Origin: Prochlorococcus marinus str. MIT 9215
GTDB lineage: Bacteria; Cyanobacteriota; Cyanobacteriia; PCC-6307; Cyanobiaceae
Assembly: GCF_000018065.1 (NCBI RefSeq)
Contig: NC_009840.1
Location: forward strand, 868,001 to 932,000
Direction of reading: 5' to 3'
DNA: 64,000 bases
Numbering within the stretch: the first letter of the stretch is position 1; every line of letters begins with the position of its first letter. Shown one piece after another: positions 21,501 through 28,848 of this stretch. A program made the position numbers and the translations under genes. The notes below the pieces were generated by a model. That model saw nothing but the letters and a program-made list of their open reading frames with translations, searched no databases and was not told the DNA's origin.

Positions 21501-22147
21501 TGGATTCATATGCTAAACCATTGCTAGATAGATGGTTAGAGACAATTATAGAAAAAAAACTTATTTCACCCAGAGCAGTTTATGGATATTTCAGATGCGG
21601 GAGAAAAGATAATAGTATTTTCTTATTTGATGATAAATCGTTAAATAAAATTTCCCAATTTAATTTCCCAAGACAAAAATCTGGGAATAATTTATGCATA
21701 GCTGATTTTTATTGTGATTTGAAAAATGATAAACCGATAGATATATTTCCTATGCAGGCAGTAACGATGGGTGATATTGCTAGTGAATATTCTCAAAAAT
21801 TATTTAAAGAAGATAAATATAGCGATTATTTATTATTCCATGGGCTTACAGTGCAATTAGCAGAAGCTCTAGCTGAGTATGTCCATGCATTAATTCGTGT
21901 TGAATGTGGTTTTAGTACTGAAGAACCAGACAAAAATAGAGAAATACTAGCTCAAAAATATAGAGGAGCTAGATATTCTTTTGGTTATCCTGCATGTCCA
22001 AAAGTATCTGATTCAAACATACAATTATCATTGTTGGATGCTAAAAGAATAAACTTGACCATGGATGAATCTGAACAACTGCATCCAGAACAAAGTACCA
22101 CAGCTATCATCTCACTACACTCAAAAGCTAAATATTTCAGTGCTTAA
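18578..22147 (+). CDS. metH: Cobalamin-dependent methionine synthase
   Basis: MetH methylates homocysteine to methionine using methyl-tetrahydrofolate and methylcobalamin. The 1189 residues include all modules. The N-terminal homocysteine domain has zinc ligands in IGGCCGTTPEH. A pterin-binding domain begins at ILIVGERLNASGSKK, and the cobalamin module has GDVHDIGKNLVDIIL, which supplies the axial His. The C-terminal reactivation domain has a truncated but recognisable form, ending near YRGARYSFGYPACP. Its need for B12 agrees with cobN upstream and cobU at 33320. It lies downstream of ilvE with a short gap. Confidence 0.96.
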   Translation: MMESFRTYLNRDEKPLIIFDGGTGTSFQNLNLTADDFGGKELEGCNENLVLSSPNVVERVHTSFLEAGCHVIETNTFGASSIVLDEYDIADKAYEINKNAALIAKKAAAKYKSVKKPRFVAGSIGPTTKLPTLGHIDFDELKQSYKEQIYGLTDGGVDLLLIETCQDVLQIKSALLASKEVLDSKNIDIPIMVSITMETTGTMLVGSDIASALTILEPFNIDILGLNCATGPEQMKEHIKYLSENSPFAISCIPNAGLPENIGGVAHYRLKPIELKMQLMNFIYDFNVQLIGGCCGTTPEHIKYLSSIIDEIIHKERSSKNGNNNLSGYIPSASSIYNSVPYKQDNSILIVGERLNASGSKKVRELLNNDDWDGLVSIAKQQQKENAHVLDVNVDYVGRDGVKDMKEITSRLVTNINLPLMIDSTDADKMESGLKSAGGKCIINSTNYEDGNERFDQVLNLALGYGSGLVVGTIDEDGMARDADKKYNIVKRAINRTRECGLSDYELFFDPLALPISTGIEEDRLNAKETINAISTIRKNFPDIHIILGISNISFGLSPLSRINLNSIFLDECIKAGLDSAIIAPNKILPLSKISKETKKLCLDLIYDKREFEDDICIYDPLVELTKAFQDLSIQDFKKASSENKNLTLEESLKNHIIDGEKIGLEDQLNKALKKYKPLEIINNFLLDGMKVVGDLFGSGQMQLPFVLQSAETMKFAVSILEPYMETVDESISNGKLLIATVKGDVHDIGKNLVDIILTNNGYDVINLGIKQDVSAIINAQKKHNADCIAMSGLLVKSTAFMKDNLEAFNNENISVPVILGGAALTPKFVNEDCSKIYKGKILYGKDAFTDLKFMNEYMDNKKKGNWSNTEGFINNEGININLASSKANSRAVKKSISIHTQTSKLNLKENFIRSKFIKEEEPIQAPFLGTKVLKGFDIDLKKLIFYLDTKALFSGQWQIKKGKNQSVDEYNNYLDSYAKPLLDRWLETIIEKKLISPRAVYGYFRCGRKDNSIFLFDDKSLNKISQFNFPRQKSGNNLCIADFYCDLKNDKPIDIFPMQAVTMGDIASEYSQKLFKEDKYSDYLLFHGLTVQLAEALAEYVHALIRVECGFSTEEPDKNREILAQKYRGARYSFGYPACPKVSDSNIQLSLLDAKRINLTMDESEQLHPEQSTTAIISLHSKAKYFSA

Positions 22148-22156
22148 GCTAAATAT

Positions 22157-22375
22157 TTAGTTTTTTTCTAAATATTCAATAATTTCTTCCTGTAGTTCTT
22201 CCATTGTTTCATTATCACCCAGATCAATTCCCTCACCCGCCGCATCCTGTGTTAATTCAAGATAATATGAAGCACCATCACTTGATAAAAATTCTAATGC
22301 AGAAGTTTCATCACTATCTTTAAAAGCTTCATAAAGAGCTTTAAATGCTATGTTTTCAGTAAAGTCCCAATCCAT
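22157..22375 (-). CDS. Small acidic conserved protein of unknown function
   Basis: A 72-residue, strongly acidic protein (many Asp and Glu, few Lys), predicted soluble and mostly helical. The middle (SALEFLSSDGASYYLEL) and the end (ETMEELQEEIIEYLEKN) look structured. I do not recognise a named family, though its length and style match small proteins conserved among marine picocyanobacteria. It is convergent with metH, 9 bp away. The codon pattern and clean ATG support a real gene. Confidence 0.6.
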   Translation of the reverse strand: MDWDFTENIAFKALYEAFKDSDETSALEFLSSDGASYYLELTQDAAGEGIDLGDNETMEELQEEIIEYLEKN

Positions 22376-22474
22376 AATGAAAAAAACCTTATTAGAATTA
22401 TTACCTCCTTACCCCCCATACTCGTCAACCTTTTTTAAAGAAATGTTTGTGTTTTATTATTATTAAAAAAATCT

Positions 22475-22858
22475 ATGAATATAAATAATCAAGATCAGTT
22501 AAATGTCCTAGGAGAAAAAATTAAGATTTGCAGTTGCGCACCTATGACAGGATGGTTCAGAGATGGATTTTGCAACTATGACAAAAATGATGGAGGGAAT
22601 CATTCCATATGTTGTGTAATGGATGATAATTTCCTGAAATATAGTAAATCACAAGGTAATGATTTAATAACTCCCATGCCTATTTATTCCTTCCCAGGAC
22701 TAAAGGATGGTGATCATTGGTGTATTTGTCTTGATAGGTGGAAGCAAGCATTATTAGACGGTCTTGCTCCAAAAGTCATATTAGAATCAACCAATATTGT
22801 AGTCTTAGAATCTGTCCCTCTGGAAAAATTGAAAGAATATCAATTTAATAAAAAGTAA
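22475..22858 (+). CDS. DUF2237 family protein
   Basis: A 127-residue protein of the DUF2237 family, common in bacteria and without assigned function. Recognisable features are CSCAPMTGWFRDGFC at the N-terminus, then CVMDDNFLKYSKSQGNDL and GLKDGDHWCICLDRWKQAL, and the end LAPKVILESTNIVVLE. Several conserved cysteines (CSC, FC, CC, CIC) suggest metal binding or redox sensitivity, but this is inference. It is cytosolic with no signal peptide and is followed by the Ap4A phosphorylase-like gene after 48 bp. Confidence 0.75.
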   Translation: MNINNQDQLNVLGEKIKICSCAPMTGWFRDGFCNYDKNDGGNHSICCVMDDNFLKYSKSQGNDLITPMPIYSFPGLKDGDHWCICLDRWKQALLDGLAPKVILESTNIVVLESVPLEKLKEYQFNKK

Positions 22859-22906
22859 TTACAAATTTAATTTTTTTTTTAAAATAATTATGATAATTTT
22901 TTTTAA

Positions 22907-23737
22907 ATGAGTTTAGAAATATATTGGAAAAAAGCACTAGAGCAAACTCGATTATCAATCGATGATGAATCATTATATCCACTTAAAACTGATATTATAA
23001 CTGCAGATTTATATGAAAAAGACGACTTCATAATTAGGAAACTCGTTACTTCAAAATTTAATAAAAATAAGATTTATGGTCCTAAGCAAAATCCATTTTG
23101 TCCTTGGGAAAAGATACTAGAAATTGACAAAATTGGCAATAATCATCAACTAATATTGAATAAGTACCCTGTACAAAAAGGTCATATTTTACTGATTACA
23201 AATGAATGGAAACCTCAAAATGGATGGTTAGATATTAATGATTGGAGAGCGATCCAACAAGTTAACAAAGATACTAGTGGATTATGGTTTTTCAATAGTT
23301 CTCCAATTGCGGGTGCAAGCCAACCTCACAGGCATTTTCAACTTCTGCGTAGAACTAAAGGTGAGATATCATGCCCTAGAGAAAAGTGGTTTTTAGAAAT
23401 GAACTCATATCATGATCTAAATAATAAGCTTAAAAAAAATATTATTGTATCCAAATTTAATTTTTTAGAAAATTCATCTTCTCTTTTTGAATTTTATTTA
23501 GAGTTATGCAAGAAATTAGGACTTGGGGACCCTGTTAGCGATAAGAAACCGATATGTCCCTACAACATTTTAATAACTAATAATTGGATTGCTATTATAA
23601 AAAGAAAAAATGATCATATTCATGGTTTCAGTATTAACGGTTTAGGTTTTGCAGGATATTTATTAGTAACTGAAAAATCAAATATCAATTATTTAAAGAA
23701 ATTTGGCCCTGAAAAACTTCTAGAAAGTTTTGTTTAA
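22907..23737 (+). CDS. ATP adenylyltransferase (Ap4A phosphorylase type, HIT-like)
   Basis: An enzyme of the Ap4A phosphorylase family, which splits diadenosine tetraphosphate with phosphate into ATP and ADP. The 276 residues are close to the family size. The modified HIT triad is seen in ASQPHRHFQLLRR near residue 143, and PFCPWEKILEI and VQKGHILLITNEW lie upstream as in the family. The C-terminal PYNILITNNWIAIIKR block matches the second domain. No signal peptide. It is convergent with the small minus-strand gene at 23741, 3 bp away. Confidence 0.85.
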   Translation: MSLEIYWKKALEQTRLSIDDESLYPLKTDIITADLYEKDDFIIRKLVTSKFNKNKIYGPKQNPFCPWEKILEIDKIGNNHQLILNKYPVQKGHILLITNEWKPQNGWLDINDWRAIQQVNKDTSGLWFFNSSPIAGASQPHRHFQLLRRTKGEISCPREKWFLEMNSYHDLNNKLKKNIIVSKFNFLENSSSLFEFYLELCKKLGLGDPVSDKKPICPYNILITNNWIAIIKRKNDHIHGFSINGLGFAGYLLVTEKSNINYLKKFGPEKLLESFV

Positions 23738-23740
23738 ATA

Positions 23741-23920
23741 CTAGTTAGTTATTTCAACTTCCTTATCTCTGCTAATTTGGGTTTCAAGAACTTCTATAGA
23801 TGCCGTTACAGAAGCAATTTTACGTTCAAGTGAATCCTTAATATAATTGAGCATTTCTAATTTCTTATGTTGATAAAAACTCTTTTTTTCTTTAGATGAA
23901 TTGAAATAACAATTAAACAT
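23741..23920 (-). CDS. Small conserved protein, 59 aa, coiled-coil-like
   Basis: A clean 59-codon frame from ATG to TAG, predicted soluble. It has a polar N-terminus (MFNCYFNSSKEKKSF) and then one long amphipathic helix (residues 20-50, including LNYIKDSLERKIASVTASIE) likely to form a coiled coil. I do not know the family. It fills the space between the Ap4A phosphorylase-like gene and the promoter of the J-domain gene, and begins 143 bp from the latter on the opposite strand. Confidence 0.55.
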   Translation of the reverse strand: MFNCYFNSSKEKKSFYQHKKLEMLNYIKDSLERKIASVTASIEVLETQISRDKEVEITN

Positions 23921-24063
23921 TTTTATTTTTATTATAAAAAGATTATTAATTGACTTGTGACATGAAAATAAATTGGTTTTAATTTAAAAACAAAATTCAA
24001 TATGGACTTTCAATTTTTTTTGAATAAAATTAAATATATTCCTTACTATTTAAGAAAATATTA

Positions 24064-25074
24064 TTGAATATTCCTGAAAATTCAAATACAAAAAGAATTT
24101 CAATTGATTTACCCGAGGAACTAATTTCCAGGTTTGATCAATTACGAAAAGAGTGGGGATTTAGAGCAAGAGGTCCTGTAATAGAAAAGATACTTAAAGA
24201 ACTTCTTCTAGAAGATGATTTACTACCTAAGAACCAACAACAAGAAATAGACTTTAACGAGAAGAAGAATAATGAAAATTTAAATATTGATGAAGATACT
24301 GCATTGGTATTAATTAAATCAGATGTAAAAAAAGAAGTTAATGAAATATCTTTGAATAAAAAATTGACAAATAACAATCAATATAAAGAAAAAGTCAACT
24401 CAAACATAAGTCTTCCCAATTTTGTTGAAAAAAAAGTAAATAATCTAAAAAGAAGTATTAATAGTGAAAAATTAAAGGAGAATATTAATGATATTCAAAT
24501 TAATACAATAAAAGAGACTGAATTAATAAAATGTCGAATTGAGTTAATTAGTCATTGGAAAACCTTATATGGATCAGTTCCTAATGATCATGTAGTAGAG
24601 GCTTCGATGGATTGGTTTGGAAGGGATATATGGCCAAATCTTGATGGTACTGAGAATCTACCCTTTACGTGGAGTGCAGCTAATAAATTAATGTCTGAAT
24701 TATGCCCATTTTGGATAAAGAAAAATCCATCCCTTGAAATTGTATTATTAATGATTGGCGTTTTAGAAGACCCTTTTGCTACATCAGATCTAATTAATAG
24801 GATACCAACACTTATAAGAAGGTTTGTAAGTAGATTTAAGCGAAATAACAGATCAAATTCATTTGAAACTCTGGACTCAACAATGACAGTACATGGAGCA
24901 CTTAAATTATTAAATTTATCAACATCTGCAGGATCAGCTCATACCTTCCGTACAATTAGGGAGGCTTATAAATCAATAGCCTTAGAGACTCACCCAGATG
25001 CCGGAGGATCAACAGATCAAATGAGAAAATTAAATGAAGCGTATCAATTGCTAAAAAATCTATACAGAAATTAG
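24064..25074 (+). CDS. Ribbon-helix-helix plus C-terminal J-domain protein
   Basis: A 336-residue protein of unusual layout. Residues 9-50 (KRISIDLPEELISRFDQL, then FRARGPVIEKILKELL) look like a ribbon-helix-helix DNA-binding domain. Residues 60-160 are a charged linker. A central domain (ELISHWKTLYGSVPNDHVVE onward) is unfamiliar. The last 50 residues form a J domain with the HPD motif in ALETHPDAGGST and MRKLNEAYQLLK, the Hsp70-stimulating part. TTG is chosen as start because the RHH begins at once and no ATG fits. Function is unknown: a DNA-bound co-chaperone or regulator is inferred, not shown. Confidence 0.75.
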   Translation: MNIPENSNTKRISIDLPEELISRFDQLRKEWGFRARGPVIEKILKELLLEDDLLPKNQQQEIDFNEKKNNENLNIDEDTALVLIKSDVKKEVNEISLNKKLTNNNQYKEKVNSNISLPNFVEKKVNNLKRSINSEKLKENINDIQINTIKETELIKCRIELISHWKTLYGSVPNDHVVEASMDWFGRDIWPNLDGTENLPFTWSAANKLMSELCPFWIKKNPSLEIVLLMIGVLEDPFATSDLINRIPTLIRRFVSRFKRNNRSNSFETLDSTMTVHGALKLLNLSTSAGSAHTFRTIREAYKSIALETHPDAGGSTDQMRKLNEAYQLLKNLYRN

Positions 25075-25080
25075 TATATT

Positions 25081-25285
25081 TATTCTCATATAAGACTAAT
25101 TATTAGTCTATTAAATAGTCTTATATAAGACATTTGTTAATTTTAAAATTGTTGATCTAATCACTCTTATTATTAGAATTCATGGAAACAATTATCTATA
25201 AATAGAAATCATTGAATTCATAAAATAATCTTGTATAAGATATCTAATATGAGACTTAAAATTAGTCTACAAAAAAGTCTAATAT
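25081..25285. repeat. AT-rich cluster of TAAGACT/AGTCTTA palindromes
   Basis: This lies in the 396-bp gap between the J-domain gene and the next gene, where I see no coding frame. It contains a 17-base inverted repeat AGACTAATTATTAGTCT (25093-25109) and the palindrome GTCTTATATAAGAC (25118-25131). A one-mismatch copy, TCTTGTATAAGA, is at 25229-25240. GAGACTTAAAATTAGTCT and AAAGTCTAATATT follow. The remainder of the gap to 25410 is featureless AT-rich sequence. Confidence 0.6.
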
Positions 25286-25418
25286 TCGATAAGTAAGATT
25301 AATTAATTTATAAATTTAAAAATTATGCCCAAACTATTTAATGACTGAGACTAAATAAAAATTAAAAAATCGATAAATTTCGTCCTTTTTATGTCCAACA
25401 AATTAAGACTACCTAAAA

Positions 25419-25472
25419 AGTACTGGTATTAAAGACTTATATGTCTATAAGTACTGCCTTAAAGACAGTACT
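25419..25472. repeat. AGTACTG direct repeat and hairpin
   Basis: Two imperfect direct repeats, AGTACTGGTATTAAAGAC (25419-25436) and AGTACTGCCTTAAAGAC (25450-25466), lie about 31 bp apart. The second, with CAGTACT at 25466-25472, can form a 7-bp stem with a 9-base loop. It overlaps the stop of the small minus-strand gene, so it might act as its 3' end or as a bidirectional terminator, although no U-run follows. Confidence 0.4.
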
Positions 25473-25719
25473 ACCTAGATTGGAGCTTTTCAATGGCAGT
25501 TTTTTTATCAATACTAGGAACATCGCTTAATCCGTTTGCATCAAACCAAGGGGCGCTAGCCCAATCAAATCCATCTCCAAAAGTATTATCTGGTGCAGCT
25601 ATGTACCAATGACACGAAGCATCTGGTATATCAACAGCACATTTTGACCAATCATCTGACCATTGAGGTACTTGTACCCACAGCACTGAAGAAAGAAGTA
25701 AAGGTATTAGATTAATCAT
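25471..25719 (-). CDS. Small exported protein of unknown function, Trp-rich
   Basis: An 82-residue protein with a short hydrophobic N-terminus (MINLIPLLLSSVLWVQ) that looks like a signal peptide. The mature part is rich in Trp (QWSDDW, CHWYIA, DWASAPW) and has two cysteines (27 and 36) that could form a disulfide in the periplasm. I recognise no family. The gene is isolated within a repeat-rich zone: TAAGACT-type motifs lie both upstream (25775-25825) and downstream. Confidence 0.6.
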   Translation of the reverse strand: MINLIPLLLSSVLWVQVPQWSDDWSKCAVDIPDASCHWYIAAPDNTFGDGFDWASAPWFDANGLSDVPSIDKKTAIEKLQSR

Positions 25720-25774
25720 GGTTCTTAGTTCATATCATACAACATTAAAATTAGTTTTATAGGATTATTATTTA

Positions 25775-25825
25775 TCTTATATAAGAATTATATCTAGACT
25801 AGTATAGAGTCCCATATAAGACTAA
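25775..25825. repeat. Second cluster of TCTTATATAAGA / CATATAAGACTAA motifs
   Basis: In the 114-bp gap between pheT and the small exported protein gene. TCTTATATAAGA (25775-25786) repeats the core of the palindrome at 25118-25131 exactly. CATATAAGACTAA (25813-25825) is a 13-base exact copy of 25087-25099. The two clusters therefore bracket the small gene. Confidence 0.6.
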
Positions 25826-25833
25826 CAATACAA

Positions 25834-28278
25834 TTAATTCCTTAATTTAGTATTAAAACATTTTTCAACATTAGAAATGATATTTGAATGTATTGATGTA
25901 ATGTCCGAGTCTAGTAATGTTTTATCTTTATCTCTATAAGATAATCTAAATGTATAACTTATATGATCATCACCAAATTTAGAATCTTCAAAAACATCAA
26001 GTAAATTTACATCCTCTAAGAGATTTTTTCCTGTTTTTCTTATTTTTGATGTTATTTCGCTAATTAAGAATTTCTTACTGAATACAAAATTTATATCCCT
26101 TTCCATTTTCGGAACAATTGGGTATTGCTTATATATTGGAACCCATTTATTTTTTCTTGTACTAGCTCCTAAGAGTTTAGATACATTTATGTTAAATAAA
26201 TAAACTTTTTTTAATGACTTCTTTTCTAATAATAGTTTGGGATGTATTTCACCGAAATAACCTGCATCTTTCCCTTCAATAACTAATTTTGCTGTTCTTC
26301 CTGGATGAAGAAAATCTATTGAATCAGTAGGTTTATCATCAATTTTTATGTTCAAAGATGATAAAGCCTCCTTTAACTTTCCTCTTGCCTCGAAATAATT
26401 AAGATCTTTATCCCTGCCCGAATTTATCCATTTCCCAAATTTTTTATTTCCATAAATCACACCATTCAGAACTTCTTCTTGAATGAACTCAGTATTCTTT
26501 TGAAAAACATTTCCAATTTCAAATATATAACAACTTGCTTGTCCAGCTTTTATATTTCGGTTCACTATCTCCAAATGTTCTTTCCAGATATTATCTCTAA
26601 GACAGCTTGTTTCTAATAACAAAGGATTAGAAATCTTTATAAGTTTTTCATCATCTTCAGGAACAAGAGAGTAGCTTAGTACCTCGTTAAAACCATTTTC
26701 TATAAAACTATTTTTTACTTTTCTCAAAGCCAACTGTTCTGATGACAATTTTCCTGGCTTTATTGGATTAGGAAGTTTTAAGTCGAATCGGTCATAACCT
26801 ATTAATCTAGCTATTTCTTCAATTAAATCTATTTCTCTTATTAAATCATGTGATCTATTAGGAATTACTGCTACATCCCAGCCATATTCTTTATTCTTTA
26901 AAGTACAACCTATGAGCGTTAATTTATCAACTATTTCATTGTCAGATAAATTTCTTTTTTCAAATTGATCTTTAATTATTAATGGACCAAGAATTTTATG
27001 TATTCGATTTCTTCGTAGTTTAATAAATATATCCTCATCACTTATTAAATTTGAAGTATTGATGATTGGTGAATTAATAGAAAAATATTCTTCTAAAAGA
27101 TTAATTGCCCTTGTTACTGCATTAATTGTATTTTTTGATGAAATCCCTTTTTCATACCTGCTGCTAGATTCTGTTCTTATACCAACCTCCTTAGAAGATT
27201 TTCTTATAGTAACTGGATTAAAAACAGCGCCTTCAAGGTAAATAGATGAGGTAGTATTAGTTACAGAAGTCTCTAAACCGCCTATAACCCCTGCAATAGC
27301 TACCGGTTTATCACAACAAGTAATAACTGTGATATTGTCATTTAAGCCATATTCTTTACCATCTAAGCAAAGAAGGCTTTCGTTATCTTTGCCTTTTCTT
27401 ACAGAGAAATCATCTGGAGAAACTTTCTTACCAATTAAGTTTGTCAGTTTTTCTTTATCAAACGCATGCAAAGGTTGACCTTGTTCTAAAAGAATATAAT
27501 TTGTCAAATCAACTAGAAGATTAATAGATTTTATACCTGATTTTTCTATACGGTCTTTAAGCCAATTTGGCGATAATTTCTCTCCATTTACTCCATCAAT
27601 GCAGCTTATTGTATAAATGCAATTAGATTCTATAGCCTCTTGGCAAAGTTTAATTCCCTTAAGTAATTGAATATTGTATTTATGGTTTAATTCTGGAAAA
27701 TATAATGTGGATTCTAAAAGGGCAGAAATTTCACGGGCTATACCTATAACAGACATTCCATCAGGTCTATTAGCTGTAATGGCTAAATCATATATAAAAT
27801 CATTTAATTGAAGTAAGTCAGAGCCTGGAGTGCCCAATTCATGTTTTAGTGCCAAATCTTCATCAATAATCTCTATCCCTTCGCTAGAGTCCTCTAAACC
27901 CATTTCCTGCAGTGAACATATCATTCCTTCACTCATGACACCTCTAATTTCACTTCTTTTAATAGTTAAATCAACTGCATTTAATTTCGTGCCGACAGTA
28001 GCAACATAAACATAAATATTTGGTTTAATATTGCGCGCACCACAGATAATTTGTAAATTCTTTGAATTACCAATATCGACTTGACAAATTGAAAGTTTGT
28101 CAGATCCTTCGTGTTTTAAAACAGATATTACCTTACCTAAAACAACACCATTTACATTTTTTGAACAATCTTCTAATGATTCAACCTCAAATCCACCTAT
28201 TGACAATTTCTCAGAGAGATCTTCAGGAGTAGAAGTAATTTCTACTAAATTTTTTAACCAATTTTGAGAAACTTTCAT
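25834..28278 (-). CDS. pheT: Phenylalanyl-tRNA synthetase beta subunit
   Basis: The large subunit of the (alpha-beta)2 synthetase for phenylalanine. The 814 residues are full length. Modules in order: N-terminal tRNA-binding OB fold (NGVVLGKVISVLKHEGSDKL and CGARNIKPN), B3/4 editing domain (GQPLHAFDKEKL), B5 domain and the inactive synthetase-like core (GYDRFDLKLPNPIKPGKLS). It ends with the ferredoxin-fold anticodon-binding domain (KQYPIVPKMERDINFVF). The alpha subunit is not in this window. It is divergent from rpmG. Confidence 0.97.
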   Translation of the reverse strand: MKVSQNWLKNLVEITSTPEDLSEKLSIGGFEVESLEDCSKNVNGVVLGKVISVLKHEGSDKLSICQVDIGNSKNLQIICGARNIKPNIYVYVATVGTKLNAVDLTIKRSEIRGVMSEGMICSLQEMGLEDSSEGIEIIDEDLALKHELGTPGSDLLQLNDFIYDLAITANRPDGMSVIGIAREISALLESTLYFPELNHKYNIQLLKGIKLCQEAIESNCIYTISCIDGVNGEKLSPNWLKDRIEKSGIKSINLLVDLTNYILLEQGQPLHAFDKEKLTNLIGKKVSPDDFSVRKGKDNESLLCLDGKEYGLNDNITVITCCDKPVAIAGVIGGLETSVTNTTSSIYLEGAVFNPVTIRKSSKEVGIRTESSSRYEKGISSKNTINAVTRAINLLEEYFSINSPIINTSNLISDEDIFIKLRRNRIHKILGPLIIKDQFEKRNLSDNEIVDKLTLIGCTLKNKEYGWDVAVIPNRSHDLIREIDLIEEIARLIGYDRFDLKLPNPIKPGKLSSEQLALRKVKNSFIENGFNEVLSYSLVPEDDEKLIKISNPLLLETSCLRDNIWKEHLEIVNRNIKAGQASCYIFEIGNVFQKNTEFIQEEVLNGVIYGNKKFGKWINSGRDKDLNYFEARGKLKEALSSLNIKIDDKPTDSIDFLHPGRTAKLVIEGKDAGYFGEIHPKLLLEKKSLKKVYLFNINVSKLLGASTRKNKWVPIYKQYPIVPKMERDINFVFSKKFLISEITSKIRKTGKNLLEDVNLLDVFEDSKFGDDHISYTFRLSYRDKDKTLLDSDITSIHSNIISNVEKCFNTKLRN

Positions 28279-28379
28279 ATATATTTTTTAATCAATGATG
28301 ATAAAAGAAATGAGTATATCTTCAAAAAAGATTGTTGAAGATGTACAATAGAAAATTATACAATAAAGTACTAATTAAA

Positions 28380-28574
28380 ATGGCCAAAAAAGGGACAAGA
28401 GTTGTAGTGACCCTGGAGTGTACTGAGGCTAGGACAAGCACAGATCCTAAGAGATCAAATGGTGTCTCAAGATATACTACTGAAAAGAATCGTAGAAATA
28501 CAACCGAAAGATTAGAACTAAAAAAGTTTAATCCTCATTTAAACAGAATGACAATTCACAAAGAAATTAAGTAA
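28380..28574 (+). CDS. rpmG: 50S ribosomal protein L33
   Basis: A 64-residue protein of the large subunit. [17 protein letters not shown] followed by [20 protein letters not shown] is the standard L33 sequence. An in-frame ATG upstream at 28332 would add a 16-residue extension unlike any L33, so the ATG at 28380 is taken as start. The single Cys (ECTEA) indicates a form lacking the paired zinc-binding CxxC motifs. rpsR follows after 17 bp, the usual pair. Confidence 0.96.
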   Translation: MAKKGTRVVVTLECTEARTSTDPKRSNGVSRYTTEKNRRNTTERLELKKFNPHLNRMTIHKEIK

Positions 28575-28591
28575 TCAAATCAAATTAAATC

Positions 28592-28813
28592 ATGCCTAAT
28601 TCAATTTTTAAAAAACAATTATCACCTATCAAACCTGGAGACCCTATTGACTATAAGGATGTAGAATTACTAAAAAAATTTATAACTGAGAGGGGCAAAA
28701 TCCTACCAAGAAGAATGACAGGTTTAACCTCTAAGCAACAAAGAGATCTTACATTAGCTGTTAAGAGAGCCAGAATTGTAGCTCTTTTACCCTTCGTAAA
28801 TCCTGAAGGATAA
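28592..28813 (+). CDS. rpsR: 30S ribosomal protein S18
   Basis: A 73-residue small-subunit protein. [40 protein letters not shown] and [10 protein letters not shown] are the conserved S18 blocks. It is co-oriented with rpmG upstream (17 bp) and the RNase II-like gene downstream (35 bp), so all three may share a transcript. Confidence 0.97.
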   Translation: MPNSIFKKQLSPIKPGDPIDYKDVELLKKFITERGKILPRRMTGLTSKQQRDLTLAVKRARIVALLPFVNPEG

Positions 28814-28848
28814 TTCATATTGAATATAGTTAGAACTATAATTAATAA

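Noticed and set aside
28332-28379. Upstream ATG extending L33 by 16 residues
   Set aside because: The extension ([16 protein letters not shown]) is unlike any L33 and the internal MAKKGTR start is canonical.
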